A stretch of 64,000 nucleotides of DNA from Cannabis sativa (Eukaryota; Streptophyta; Magnoliopsida; Rosales; Cannabaceae), in the NCBI RefSeq assembly GCF_029168945.1, contig NC_083606.1:15464041-15528040 (forward strand). Reading direction: 5' to 3'. Of this stretch, positions 11,600 through 22,886 are shown one piece after another (position 1 is the stretch's first letter; every line of letters starts with the position of its first letter). The notes beneath the pieces are model-generated. The model did not search any database, was not told where the DNA came from, and worked only from the letters and a program-made list of their open reading frames with translations. Both the position numbers and the translations under genes were made by a program.

Positions 11600-13503
11600 T
11601 GTTGGAAATTATTTTACAAGGATCTTAGATCTACTCACAAGTATGTTTATTAACATCCTAAATAAGAACTTTCTAAAACGATAAATTAAACACATATAAA
11701 GTTTAAGAAACCTTACATTGGGTGCAGCGGAATAATATGACTCTTTCCGTTCAGATATCTAGCCCTTAATTCCTTTCTGTAGCAGAGCATTATCAATATC
11801 TGAACCTGGATCCCTTTCTCTGAATCTTTGATGCTGAAACTCCTTTGCTGATGATCTTTCTTCACGATCTTCCTCACTATGATTGAGGTATCACTTGCTG
11901 TGTGTGGGCACTACTCGCACACTAAGATTTTCGAAATTGAAGATGGAAGGAGAAAGAGAAGGGTCAGCCAAAGATAGGGAGAGAGAAGGCTCAGTTTTTT
12001 CTGATTCAGAAAGTCTGAAGAAAAGTCTAGAAATTTAGTGTAAATTTCTTGAAGCCTTCACTATCTATTTATAGCATTCCACTAGGGTTAGGTTTGAATT
12101 ATTTGGCATTAAAATAATGAAAAAATCAGTTTAAATTTCCTACAAAATTGGCTGGCCCTATACAAGTGGATTTGGGCCTCACTTTTTGCAATTTTGCAGT
12201 TTTATCTTTTCTGCATCTAATTTTCTCAAAAATGCCAATTTTCTAATTGAACCATTTAAATGTCAATTCTAACTATTTAATAACTATAAATAATTATTAA
12301 ATAATATTGTCATTTATCATATTTATTAATTGAACCATACAAAGTATCATAATTAACAAATATGCCCCTAAAAACTCTTTCTTTATAATTTCGCCCTTAC
12401 TTAGTGAAAAGTTCACAAAAAGACATAGTCTAATTTGAGAATTATAATTGATTAATCAAAACCAATTACATGAGTCTTACAAGCAATATTATCTCAACTA
12501 GTGGGGGGACCATGGGTCTATATAACCGAGCTTCCAATAAGTAGATCAAGAATTTATTACTAAAATTCACTAACTTATTAATTCTTCGTTGAATCCACGC
12601 ATAGAACTTAGAATTGCACTCTCAGTATATAGAATGCTCTATATGTTCCACCATATAGACACATCATTAATTATCCATTGTTATAATCCTAATGTGATCA
12701 ATGATCCTCTATATGAATAATCTACACTGTAAAGGGATTAAATTACCGTTACACCCTACAATGTATTTATTCCTTAAAACACTTGACCCCGTATAAATGA
12801 TATTTCAGCTTATGTGAAATGAGATCTCCACCATTTATTTTCATTTGGTCAAGCTCGAAAGAGATCATCCTTTGCTTACTATTCGCCAGATAGAAGCTAT
12901 AGATTCTATGTTTATGCTAGCGCTCCCACTCAATTGCACTACCGTGTTCCCAAAATGTACGTATCACCCTGACCTAAAAGTAGGCTTAACTAACAAATCA
13001 AAGAACACGAATAGCCTTTCAAGATTGAGCCTAATCATAACAAGATTAAGAACATTTGATCTAGGATCAACTAGGCGATATTGACTTGAATAGATTTTAC
13101 GGTAAGTTTAATAAATCTAAGTCAAAGTTCAATATCGGTCCCTTCCGATGCATACTCCATGCATCCAACCTGAGCTTTACTTTAACCAATGCTCTGGAAA
13201 GAACATAGCATTTCTCCAAATGCAAGTAAACTCTGTTGTAGATTATCATATCAGTAAAACCCTGTGTCTGATAAATCTAGGAAACTTAATTCACATAGTC
13301 ATGTTTACTTTCCAATGTGTTGACGGCACAATAAACAGGATCAAGTATGTGAAAAGGGTTTCAGATGAATTTATACATTATGTACATATAATCATGAAAT
13401 AAATCATGTGAACCATGCAACATTAAATGTTATTTCTGATCTATATTAATAAGTAAATCTGATTATATTGAAATGAGTTTTATTTAGGGCATAAAACCCA
13501 ACA
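11600..13503 (-). repeat. LTR A2 (5' LTR of element 1), full length
   Basis: It is 1,904 bases long with TGTTGG/CCAACA inverted termini. The minus-strand 5' end reads TGTTGGGTTTTATGCCC. A TATA box is at 12066-12073. The right end is flanked by the TAGGC duplication. Confidence 0.95.
12066..12073 (-). promoter_or_regulatory. TATA box in LTR A2
   Basis: TATAAATA on the minus strand, in the context GCTATAAATAGATAG, is present in every A-type LTR. It probably sets the transcription start of the element, reading leftward. Confidence 0.7.
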
Positions 13504-13564
13504 TAGGCCCCGTCTTCTTCCCTTTCGAATTCCCTTTCCCAGCCATTTTCCCCCTTCTTGCCAT
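13504..13564 (-). pseudogene. LINE-1 ORF1 N-terminal piece, cut off by element 1
   Basis: From the Met at 13564 the minus strand encodes MARRGKMAGKGNSKGKKTGP and then meets element 1. Joining it to 3964 and continuing downward keeps the frame into the main ORF1 body, with TSSDRV just after the junction. A stop lies in frame upstream of 13564 (TAA near 13613), so 13564 is the first usable start; a second Met follows at 13546. The basic, Gly-rich N-terminus resembles that of LINE-2 at 29718. Confidence 0.9.
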
Positions 13565-14546
13565 AGCTCCGGTGAAGATACCGAAAAGAGAGAGAATTTT
13601 AGGAAAAGAATCTTAGTATGGAAAAAATTCTGAATATATAATTCTTAGATAGCCTTAGCTTATAGCGTTTCGGCGTACAATTTCTCGGGTACAGTTTTTC
13701 GACCCTTTGCCCAGTGAACATTCCTCACTATTTATAGGGCTGGAAACTTGAGGAGGAAGAGTTTCCTCTCTCGTTACAATGCGCATAAATAGAAAGATCG
13801 TGTGATCAATGCTGAATGCAAGGATCGTGGGATTGAGGCTGAATACACTGATAGTGGAATCGTCTGTATGCCACATCCACGTAAGTTGATCCCTGAGTTA
13901 TAGGGATTGAGCGGGTGACTCATGATGTGTTAAGCTGAATTCGCTAAGTGTTGCTCATTCTGCACGGCTCGTTGAGTATTCCATTATGGACATGCCAGCG
14001 AGGCATCCTGCTCGGCATATTAATCCGAAAAGATGCTCTAAGTAGTGTCCACGTGTCACCATTCTCGTGATGCCACATCAGAGTGCCAAATTTAGGATAA
14101 CTAAAATAATAAATTATCTCCATTGACAAACAAAATAAACTAAAAGTATAAAAAAAAAATTAATTACCCAAGAAAACAGATATTACACTCATACTTCATA
14201 ATCGGTCAAAAAAAATAAAGGAGTTATCATAACTAGTAAATACCATTATATGAATTTAAATATAAAATTTATCTATAACGAAGTCTCCTAACTATCTCTA
14301 TTTGATAGACACGTGTAAGATAGTTAAAATAGCCAAATATTTGTATAAGTTTCCCTCTATGCCATGCATGAACCTAGACTAAATTCCAAGGCTTTTTCAA
14401 AGTGTTCACTTATTCAAACTTATCAACATCCTCCACTTAAATCTTTACTAAAGACTTCTTGAGAGATTAGTGCCTTATTACTCCACGTGTCCAACTAATC
14501 CCATACATTTCTCAAGACTTATCCTCACGTGGTATCTTTGATATTT
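13565..14546 (-). other. LINE-1 5' untranslated region and older flank
   Basis: No coding frame is supported. Reading leftward toward the ORF1 start, 13728-13736 carries TATAAATAG. A pyrimidine-rich stretch (CTCTCTC) lies near 13585-13600 just ahead of the ATG. 13920-14100 has mixed composition with CACGTG-type sequences (TCCACGTGTCACC). 14100-14546 is AT-rich. Where the LINE 5' UTR ends is not visible. An alternative is that 13640-14100 is an LTR fragment of another element. Confidence 0.5.
13728..13736 (-). promoter_or_regulatory. TATA-like box upstream of LINE-1 ORF1
   Basis: CTATTTATA here reads TATAAATAG on the minus strand, about 165 bases upstream of the ORF1 start. Plant L1 elements usually rely on internal promoters, so a TATA box is only suggestive. 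Confidence 0.4.
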
Positions 14547-14551
14547 ACCAT
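14547..14551. repeat. Target-site duplication of element 2 (left copy)
   Basis: ACCAT directly precedes TGTTGGGTTTT. The same bases follow the right LTR at 24785-24789. Confidence 0.95.
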
Positions 14552-16449
14552 TGTTGGGTTTTATGCCCTAAATAAAACTCTTTTCAATATAATCAGATTT
14601 ACTTATTAATATAGATCAGAAATAACATTTAATGTTGCATGGTTCACATGATTTATTTCATGATTATATGTACATAATGTATAAATTCATCTGAAACCCT
14701 TTTCACATACTTGATCCTGTTTATTGTGCCGTCAACACATTGGAAAGTAAACATGACTATGTGAATAAAGTTTCCTAGATTTATCAGACATAGGGTTTTA
14801 CTGATATGATAATCTACAACAGAGTTTACTTGCATTTGGAGAAGTGCTATGTTCTTTCCAGAGCATTGGTTAAAGTAAAGCTCAGGTTGGATGCATGGAG
14901 TATGCATCGGAAGGGACCGATATTGAACTTTGACTTAGATTTATTAAACTTACCGTAATATCTATTCAAGTCAATATCGCCTAGTTGATCCTAGATCAAA
15001 TGTTCTTAATCCTGTTATGATTAGGCTCAATCTTGAAAGGCTATTCGTGTTCTTTGATTTGTTAGTTAAGCCTACTTTTAGGTCAGGGTGATACGTACAT
15101 TTTGGGAACACGGTAGTGCAATTGAGTGGGAGCGCTAGCATAAACATGGAATCTATAGCTTCTATCAGGCGAATAGTAAGCAAAGGATGATCTCCTTCGA
15201 GCTTGACCAAACGAACATAAATGGTGCAGTACTCATTTCACATTAGCTGAAATATCATTTATACGGGGTCAAGTGTTTTAAGGAATAAATACATTGTAGG
15301 GTGTAACGGTAATTTAATCCCTTTACAGTGTAGATCATTCATATAGAGGATCATTGATGATATTAGGATTATAACAATGAATAACTAATGATGTGTCTAT
15401 ATGGTGGAACATATAGAGAATTCTATATACTGAGAGTGCAATTCTAAGTTCTATGCGTGGATTCAACGAAGAATTAATAAGTTAGTGAATTTTAGTGCTA
15501 AATTCTTGATCTACTTATTGGAAGCTCGGTTATATAGACCCATGGTCCCCCCACTAGTTGAGATAATATTTCTTGTAAGACTCATATAATTGGTTTTGAT
15601 TAATCAATTATAATTCTCAAATTAGACTATGTCTATTTGTGAATTTTTTCACTAAGTAAGGGCGAAATCGTACAGAAAGAGTTTTAGGAGCATATTTGTT
15701 AATTATGATACTTTGTATGGTTCAATTAATAAATATGATAAATGACAATATTATTTAATAATTATTTATAGTTATTAAATAGTTATAATTGGCATTTAAA
15801 TAGTTGAATTAGAAAATTGGCGTTTTTGAGAAAATCGGATGCAGAAAAGATAAAACTGCAAAATTGCAAAAAGTGAGGCCCAAATCCACTTGTATAAGGC
15901 CAGCCACTTTTGTAGGAAATTTAAACTGATTTTTTCATTATTTTAATGCCAAATAATTCAAACCTAACCCTAGTGGAATGCTATAAATAGATAGTGAAGG
16001 CTTCAGGAAATTTACACTTAAATTTTCTATTTTTCCTTCAGAGAAAAACCTGAGCCTTTCTCTCTCCCTATCTTTAGCTGCCACTTCTTCTTTCTCTTCC
16101 CTCTTGAGATTTCAAAATTCTTAGTGTATGAGTAGTGCCCACACACAGCAAGTGATACCTCAATCATAGTGAGGAAGATCGTGAAGAAAGACTTTCAGCA
16201 AGAAGGAGTTTCAACATCAAAGATTCAGAGAAAGAGATCCAGGTTCAGATATTGATAATGCTCTGCTACAGAAAGGAATCAAGGGCTAGATATCTGAACG
16301 GAAGGAGTCATTATATTCCGCTGCACCCAATGTAAGGTTTCTTTAACTTTATATGTGTTTAATTTCATCGTTTTAGAAAGTTCATATTTAGGGTGTTAAT
16401 AAACATACTTGTGAGTAGATCTAAGATCCTGGTAAAATAATTTCCAACA
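14552..16449 (+). repeat. LTR A3 (5' LTR of element 2)
   Basis: It is 1,898 bases long, starts TGTTGGGTTTTATGCCC and ends AATTTCCAACA. A TATA box is at 15982. The first 27 bases can form a stem: GTTTTAT (14558-14564) pairs with ATAAAAC (14572-14578). Confidence 0.95.
15982..15989 (+). promoter_or_regulatory. TATA box in LTR A3
   Basis: TATAAATA in the context GCTATAAATAGATAG lies about 470 bases before the LTR end. It is conserved in all A LTRs and, as CTATAAATAG, in the B LTRs. Confidence 0.7.
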
Positions 16450-16451
16450 AC

Positions 16452-16463
16452 TGGCCTCAGAGC
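16452..16463 (+). other. Primer binding site of element 2, altered
   Basis: It reads TGGCCTCAGAGC, two adjacent changes from the TGGTATCAGAGC found in element 1 and in both gypsy copies. Its position, two bases after the LTR, and the following CCATGG match element 1. Confidence 0.85.
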
Positions 16464-17912
16464 CATGGTAATTGATTTACTTGCAAGAAATTTGGACTTT
16501 AAAACGATTGTTTGTATGTTCTTTGGATGGTATCATGTTGTATTGAGTGTTATTTGATGATTGATTGATGTGTGTGAAATTTTCGTGAAAAATAATTGCG
16601 ATTTTATCTCTGGAATTATTTTTATTGGATAGTATGAAAACAATTAAGCAAGTTAGCCTTTTACAGAACTTAATTTGGATTTTATTTGAATTAGTTATGA
16701 TTTTTTGAAGATTTAACAAAATCGGGCCTGTGCTGATATTTTCCTGCGATCGCAAATCTGTCCGTACAATTTCGAAATTTTTTGTTTTTCTTCAATTTTT
16801 CATGCTTTTTCATGGAATTAACTTCCAATTTTTTGTATAGTTTTGTATTTATATTTTATACTATTACTATTCCTAATTCAATTCTAATTATCATTTTGAA
16901 TTAATTTAATATTTTTTAAATTTAATTCAAGATATTAGTGTAATTTGAATTTGAATAGAATTAGTATCTATCTTCTTGCTTAAAAATATATCTTATTTTT
17001 AAATTTGATTATTTCTTATTTTTTTTTTAAATTTAAGGTCAGATTTTATAAGATATTTTTAAGATATCTTATCTTTTAAGATATTTTTAATTATATCTTA
17101 TCTTTTAAGATTTTTTTTTTGAATCTTTTTAGATATTTTGACCTTATTTAAATTTAAAATAAGATATTTATAATCACGTAATTTTAAATAGATATAAGAT
17201 ATTTTGCTAAATTTTAAATTTTGTTATTTTATTTATTTAAATTAAATTTAAAATCTGAAAAGATATTTATTTATCTTTTCTAATTTTTTATTTAATTTTT
17301 ATTTATAAAATAACATTTAAAATTTAAAAGTAGTTAGCAAATTTTGAAATGATATTTAGGTTGGTTCTAACCTAATTTTTCAAAATTGTAGGTTTAATTT
17401 TAAATTTAAATATTTAATTAATTTTCGAAATTTTTTTAAATTTTTTTTTATTTTTTTTGAAAATCTTTTTTTTTTAATAATATTTCGAAATTAATTATTT
17501 AATTTAAAATTAAATAAATCCTACATCCAACTATCCAGCTAACCCTGTTGCAGGAGTATGTGTTTTAGCTTGTTTGTAAGTTTTCAAAACCTATTATTAC
17601 TTGATTGCAAATAGCCATGGTTACCTTTTTGCCAAATCTAATGATCTGATGGCTCCCTTGGTCAAGATAATAATTTGTAACAGGTATATTTACAATCTTC
17701 TTTCATCTGTGTATGACCTAGCAACATGATAGGACCCATCCAAAGTGTGCCTGTGTGAGCCTATGTGTTTAATTTTATTATAGATGCATATAGGTTGTTG
17801 TTGCTAAAATAGATTATCATAGTTCTTGATAGAATTTATTTAGGCCCATTTAGTTTTTGGGCCTATTCAATTAATAACAGTTGTTCTTATTAAGGTTAAA
17901 TTCCTCTCTTTT

Positions 17913-18014
17913 GGGCCTTGTGTGAGAGTTGGGAGCCATAGAAGTGGGTACGACATACTGAACCCAGCACCCCCTCATACAAACCACCCCAATTGTGAAG
18001 GCCCATTTGCCTGA
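17913..18014 (+). other. Conserved island in element 2 leader
   Basis: It is near-identical to 10147-10247 (reverse) and 57215-57315 (reverse). Key runs are GTGAGAGTTGGGAGCCATAG and GGTACGACATACTGAACCC. No long open frame is present. Confidence 0.7.
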
Positions 18015-18618
18015 TTTGAATGACTGTACTAGGTTAATTACACTAGTTTAACCTAATTAAAAAATTGATTAGCAACATAATTAATTTCATTTATTTTGAA
18101 ATTAATTTAAGAAAATTATAGTTTAAAGAATTCTTTATTCTAAGCTAAGCTATATGTATTTTCTTGTATTTAATTAAATATAGAATTATAACCATCTAGA
18201 TTCTTTCTGGAACTTAATTTAAATTATTCATTAAATATTCTTATTTAAGTTGATATTTAGTTATCTACAACTAACCAACTTAAATCTGAATATCTTTTGA
18301 ATTTCAAATTTCAAAATTAAGTTGAGGAATTTTTGGCATTGGTTATTAAGATTCTTTAGATATTTTTTAAGTTAATATCTTTTCAAATATTAACTTAAAA
18401 TAGAATATTTTCAAATTAAGTGGTTACAACTTAATTTTTGATATTTAATTAAATTTAAATTTGAAAAATATTTAAGTTCTAGATTTTTTCTAATACAACT
18501 TAAATTAGATATTTTTTCAAATTTTGTGGAAAAGATACTTAGTCGAATAAGATATTTTCTAGATAGTTATTTCTAGACTACTTATTATTTCTAATATTAA
18601 ATAGGAAAATATTATAAA

Positions 18619-19449
18619 TTGTGAAATTAATTATTTAATTAATTTTGGTACAATTTCTTTTAAGTATATTTTTCCTAGTATTAAACTAGAAATTAATAAT
18701 TAAGCCTTCTCTACACTTAATTATTTATTTCTTGAATTTAATACATTTAATTAATTTGAAAATTAAATATCTAAGTTGATTTTTATCGTCATACTTAAAC
18801 ATTTCTTTTTCATGACATTTAATTAAATAGAAAATTATTTTTAGTTGAAATTTATTTTTTCAACTAAATTTAAATAATTTTCAAAATATATTTTTTCTTT
18901 ATTTTATTAATCAATTTTCGAAATTGCATTTCTTAAATGCTAGAATTTCGAATTTTATCTTGAAAAATAGATTAAGTTGTAAATTAATTATTTATTTTAA
19001 TTAATTCTTGGATCAACTTAAATCAATGATTTTTTCATTTATTGATTAATTTAAAATAAATTGAATTAAAGTATATTATTAGAAATTGAATTAATTAGTC
19101 AAAGGAAAATCTAGATAGATGATATTTTTGCTTGAAGTATTTTTCTAGTGTATTTAATTAAATAGAAAATTAATATTTAAGTTGATTTTCATCATCATAC
19201 TTAAATATTTGAAATTTTTCTTATATATTTAATTAAATAGGAAAATTATATTTTTTGTTGTAAATTAATTTTATTAATTAATTTTGGGCCAACATTAAAT
19301 TAGAATAATTTTTCCAGGATTAATTTTTTATTTTAACATGCATTTTCGAAAATTGTATTCTTAAATACTTTAATTTTTCGAAATGCAATATATATTTATA
19401 GAAAATTAGATTTGAGTTGTAAATTAATTTATATTAATTTTGTAACAAC
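18619..19449 (+). repeat. Four hairpin modules in element 2 leader
   Basis: Copies at 18619-18653, 18976-19017, 19257-19293 and 19416-19449 share a left arm like GTTGTAAATTAATT and a right arm like AATTAATTTTGG followed by CAAC. Each can fold on itself. They are separated by diverged sequence. Confidence 0.65.
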
Positions 19450-19750
19450 TTAAATTGAATATTTTTCTAAATATTTATTGGAAATTATTACTAAGATGGA
19501 AATAATTCATGTTATTTTCATATCCATCTAAGTAAAATTTATAAATATTAAATTAAAATTTATATTTAGAATTTTTCATTCTAAATCGGAAATTTTAAAT
19601 AAATATATATTTAAAATAAATAAATTAAATAAAGAGAATCAAAGAAAATACAACTCACTTTAAATAATGAGCTTGATTATTATTAAGATATTCGATCTCC
19701 ATTGTTGGTCTTACAAAAGTTAAATATTTTCAATATAACCTCGAGACGCT

Positions 19751-20057
19751 AGACTTCGTCCCCCTATGGATGGTTATTCGTTGAACGCATTTAACACCGT
19801 AAGATTTCATTTGATAAGTGTTTTGTAAGTTTTCGTCTCTATTAGACTCTCCCCAACGGTGACTACTTAGAGATAAACTTATGAAACATGAAATAATGGT
19901 GGAAGCTCATAAAATGAGAATAACCTTGACTCTCGCCTACCGGGACAACGTTGGATTCTTATTTTGATCGAATAAAAGGTTGCTAGAATGGTTTCTATTT
20001 TAGATGAGCTGACAACTCTATTCAATAAATGATGCTTTGACTCTCGCCTACCGGGAC
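19751..20057 (+). repeat. Leader motif array of element 2 (four copies)
   Basis: AGACTTCGTCCCCCTATGGA (19751), AGACTCTCCCCAACGGTGAC (19844), TGACTCTCGCCTACCGGGAC (19927) and TGACTCTCGCCTACCGGGAC (20038) are spaced 93, 83 and 111 bases apart. They stand out as GC-rich in an AT-rich leader. Confidence 0.8.
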
Positions 20058-21217
20058 ACTGTATCAGTTTGTTGAAAACCTTGGAAATTATTTAGGATTG
20101 TATGTTTTAGTATTTTCACTAGTCATTCCTACTTGCTATATGTTTATAATTTCTGAATTGTGTATGAATTTATATTGAACCATGTTATTTTCTGTTATTA
20201 AGTTGTAGTTTAATTTCGAATCTTCATTGTTGGTCCAACATGTTTGTTTATCTAATGAGATAAATCCCTAGTGGATTTTCACCATTAGACATACATAATA
20301 GTGTAAGATCTCGAAAGATAAATATTATATATGCAACATCTAGCTGTTCATCAATTGATGACACCTTAGACTAGTATTTTTACAATATGAAACAAGAAGA
20401 TTACATAAATAAGATTACTTTGTCTTTCGCTAATCGAAGCATCGTTGGATTCTTATTTATAAACGAAATTATCCTAATTCCTCTTAGCTTATTCATTTCG
20501 AATTAGCTCAATAACATATCATTGGATGAATGGTCTATAAATCATTTCATGTCATTATATTTTCTCTTAAGAAATTAAATGACGCATATGATTATAATCC
20601 CGAAATTCTATTCCCAATTGATATAAATCCTCAATCTTAGAAATCTCCTACTTGTATGGGCAAATTTGACTTAGAGTTTGTATTAGTAGTGGTGGTCCAA
20701 GATAGAATTACTCATTATATTTGGTATAAATTTAAGTCTTTGACTTTAATTTTAGATTCCAAATAGAAATTTTCTTATATTTCTAATTCCAGAATACAAT
20801 ACAGTTACACTTTCTCAAGTGTTTAATATCCATCTTCTATTAATGGATTCAAACTGTATGGAATATGAGTTAGGTATTCTGTGACCAGGATCCACTTGCA
20901 GTATTCTAAGAACTCTTTGATGTAACTAAACCTATGTCATCAAAAGACACTACCATTTTTTTTTAATCTATGGAATTTGTATCTTGTTCATAGTGGATTT
21001 GACAAGATCAATCTCTGCAAAGAGTTAATATGCCTATATCCAGTGAAAGTAAGTTCATCTCATTCGCAGATGGATGTACATTCAGGGCTGGATATGAGTT
21101 TTTCGTTGTATTCTTAAAACGATAACTCTAGATTATACCTTTTAGCAAAGAAATTTGAAATGTTTGAAAATTTCATTAATTTCTAGCAATGGTTAAAACC
21201 ATTAAGGTAAGTGGTTA

Positions 21218-21247
21218 AAGATCTTGCGAACTGATAGGGGTGGAGAA
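21218..21247 (+). pseudogene. Element 2 integrase motif remnant
   Basis: These bases encode KILRTDRGGE, the copia integrase core around a catalytic Asp. The frame runs a further 17 codons to a stop, and the expected continuation is not recognisable. Confidence 0.75.
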
Positions 21248-22029
21248 ATAGTTAGTAGATATGCAGTTCAAAGATCATTAAATTGATTTTTGAATTATAT
21301 CCAAACTTACCTCCCCAGAAATTTCGAGTTGCATGTTGATGATTAGTTACTAGTCGTTGCCTAATTCCTTCTATGGTAATACAATTTCAGAATGATGTAA
21401 TGGTTGTATACTTAATGTAAATCATTACTAGATTCATGGATGACCTAATCAAAATCTTAAGAAAAGCTAGAACTGTTAACCATGGTTTGTTAGCTATTCT
21501 AAGTGATTAGGGGTGGACTATCCCATAGTCAATAGATAAGAAAGTGTTTGTTCAAATAAATACTACTTTTCTAAGAAAATGACTAAGTCTGAAAAACAAG
21601 TAGCAAATAAAGGAGATATTTAATTCTTGATTCGAAAAGTGTTCTATCATCTTATATAACATAGGATGATCCCATTGCCTCTGTTGTCTTGTCACAACCA
21701 AAGAGGTTAATACCATTTAGTTTTTCTTCGACATAATTCACGGTACCTTGTCGTAGTGGGAGAGTTTCTAGGAACTTACCTTCTTATGACTTGGGAGACA
21801 CTAGTGATTTAAATGCATTGTGAGTTTAAACAAGTAATAGATTGTCAAGATAAGAAACTAAGAAGAAAGCCAATAGAACTATGGTTTAATCCATTCACAT
21901 GGAATAACCTAAAGTTTTCTATTACAAGGACATAAAAGGAAATTTTAGTTAATAAGTCTATTCTATAGACTTAACAAAACTTCCTGTTCCTAGTATTATA
22001 GGTTTGAGTTTATCTAAACCTATGGCTTG

Positions 22030-22265
22030 TGGTATACCTGGTAATTACTTACTCTAATGCAAGCAACTTACTTTAGTAAGATTCTGAACATTTTCTTTCT
22101 AATGGCAATCTATAGAAGCTTCACAACTTCTTAGGTATAGATTTTATTTATCTAAGGAAAAGTCTTAACTATTCGAGAAAAGATAAAGCCATGAAAGAAT
22201 TTCTTATATCAACAGTGAGAGGTCTTAGATATGCTTTTGTATGCCTTAGACCAGACACCTGCTGT
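22030..22265 (+). pseudogene. Element 2 RT C-terminal remnant
   Basis: A short plus-strand frame ends TVRGLRYAFVCLRPDTCC followed by TGA. It resembles the end of copia RT (L-M-Y-A-x-x-C-T-R-P-D). The equivalent in element 1 is at 5951-6187. Upstream the frame is broken. Confidence 0.6.
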
Positions 22266-22689
22266 TGAGTGGGAGTAATGAGTAGGTATCAGATTAATCC
22301 AGGAGAAGAACATTGGAAGACAATCAAGTAAATCTTAAGATAAAGAAGAGGAACTATATGTTAGTCTATAAGGGTGTGTTTAAAACTCTTAGACTACACC
22401 ATATCAGATTTCGAAATTTCCCTTTGTGCTAGTAAATCTTTCTGATAAGATGGTGATTACTCTGGGGGTGGAATAGTGATTTTGGAGAAGTGTAAAAACC
22501 TATCTGAAGTCTCTAGGTCTACCAGAGAGGGACTGAATGTTAAGGTTGCAGGAAAGGTACTTATTCAGTCTAAGGAAAGTTCTATACATTTTTGGCATCA
22601 TTCCAAATTGCCTTAAACTACTAGTATTAATTTCCTGATTAACCAAAAGTAGTTGCCAAAGATATAGAATCCAGTATCCCAAGAGAGTA

Positions 22690-22875
22690 AACATATAGAG
22701 AGGAATTTCACATTATCAATGATTTTGTGATTAAAGGAAGAGTAATGGTGGAGAAAAGGTTGTGGTTAATTCAACCTTTCAGATCCTATTACGAGGAGTT
22801 TACTACTACTACACTTGATTTGTATATCAAGGTGTTGAGATTATTTGAAACGCACTTTTTGTTTTATATTAGTGC
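22690..22875 (+). pseudogene. Element 2 RNase H C-terminal remnant
   Basis: A plus-strand frame reads FHIINDFVIKGRVMVEKRL and continues toward the polypurine tract. Copia polyproteins end with a comparable V-x-x-G-x-V-x-x-x-K segment just before the 3' LTR. The adjacent minus-strand frame at 22500-22694 is a shadow. Confidence 0.5.
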
Positions 22876-22884
22876 AAGTGGGAG
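22876..22884 (+). other. Polypurine tract of element 2
   Basis: AAGTGGGAG followed by TT and the LTR start TGTTGGG. It is identical to the tracts of elements 1, 3 and 4. Confidence 0.85.
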
Positions 22885-22886
22885 TT

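Larger units (their letters stand above)
3965..13503 (-). mobile_element. Element 1: Ty1/copia-type LTR retrotransposon, subfamily A, decayed
   Basis: This is a complete insertion with two LTRs (3965-5332 and 11600-13503), a TAGGC duplication on both sides, a primer site at 11586-11597 and a polypurine tract complement at 5335-5343, so it is transcribed leftward. The internal region is about 6.3 kb. From the 5' side it holds a long AT-rich leader, then a short interval where element 3 has gag but this copy does not, then decayed integrase, RT and RNase H remnants. No ORF longer than about 80 codons survives. The Ty1/copia assignment rests on the gag of sister element 3 and the order integrase before RT. 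Confidence 0.9.
16464..20200 (+). other. Element 2 long AT-rich leader
   Basis: The leader is noncoding and very AT-rich. Seen within it: a splice-like mini-exon (17554-17575) between TTGCAG and GTAAGT; a conserved island (17913-18014); four hairpin modules (18619-18653, 18976-19017, 19257-19293, 19416-19449); and a motif array (19751-20057). A diverged further array unit lies at 20421-20440. Confidence 0.75.

Noticed and set aside
12845..13084. 79-codon frame with DHPLLTIRQIEAIDSMF, repeated at 14971-15210 and 43580-43819
   Set aside because: Antisense frame within the LTR, shared only because the LTRs are copies; other copies are interrupted.
13148..13402. 84-codon frame beginning MHTPCIQPELYFNQC, repeated at 14653-14907 and 22988-23242
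   Set aside because: All copies lie inside A-type LTRs and are the same antisense LTR sequence. Conservation comes from LTR identity, not coding selection.
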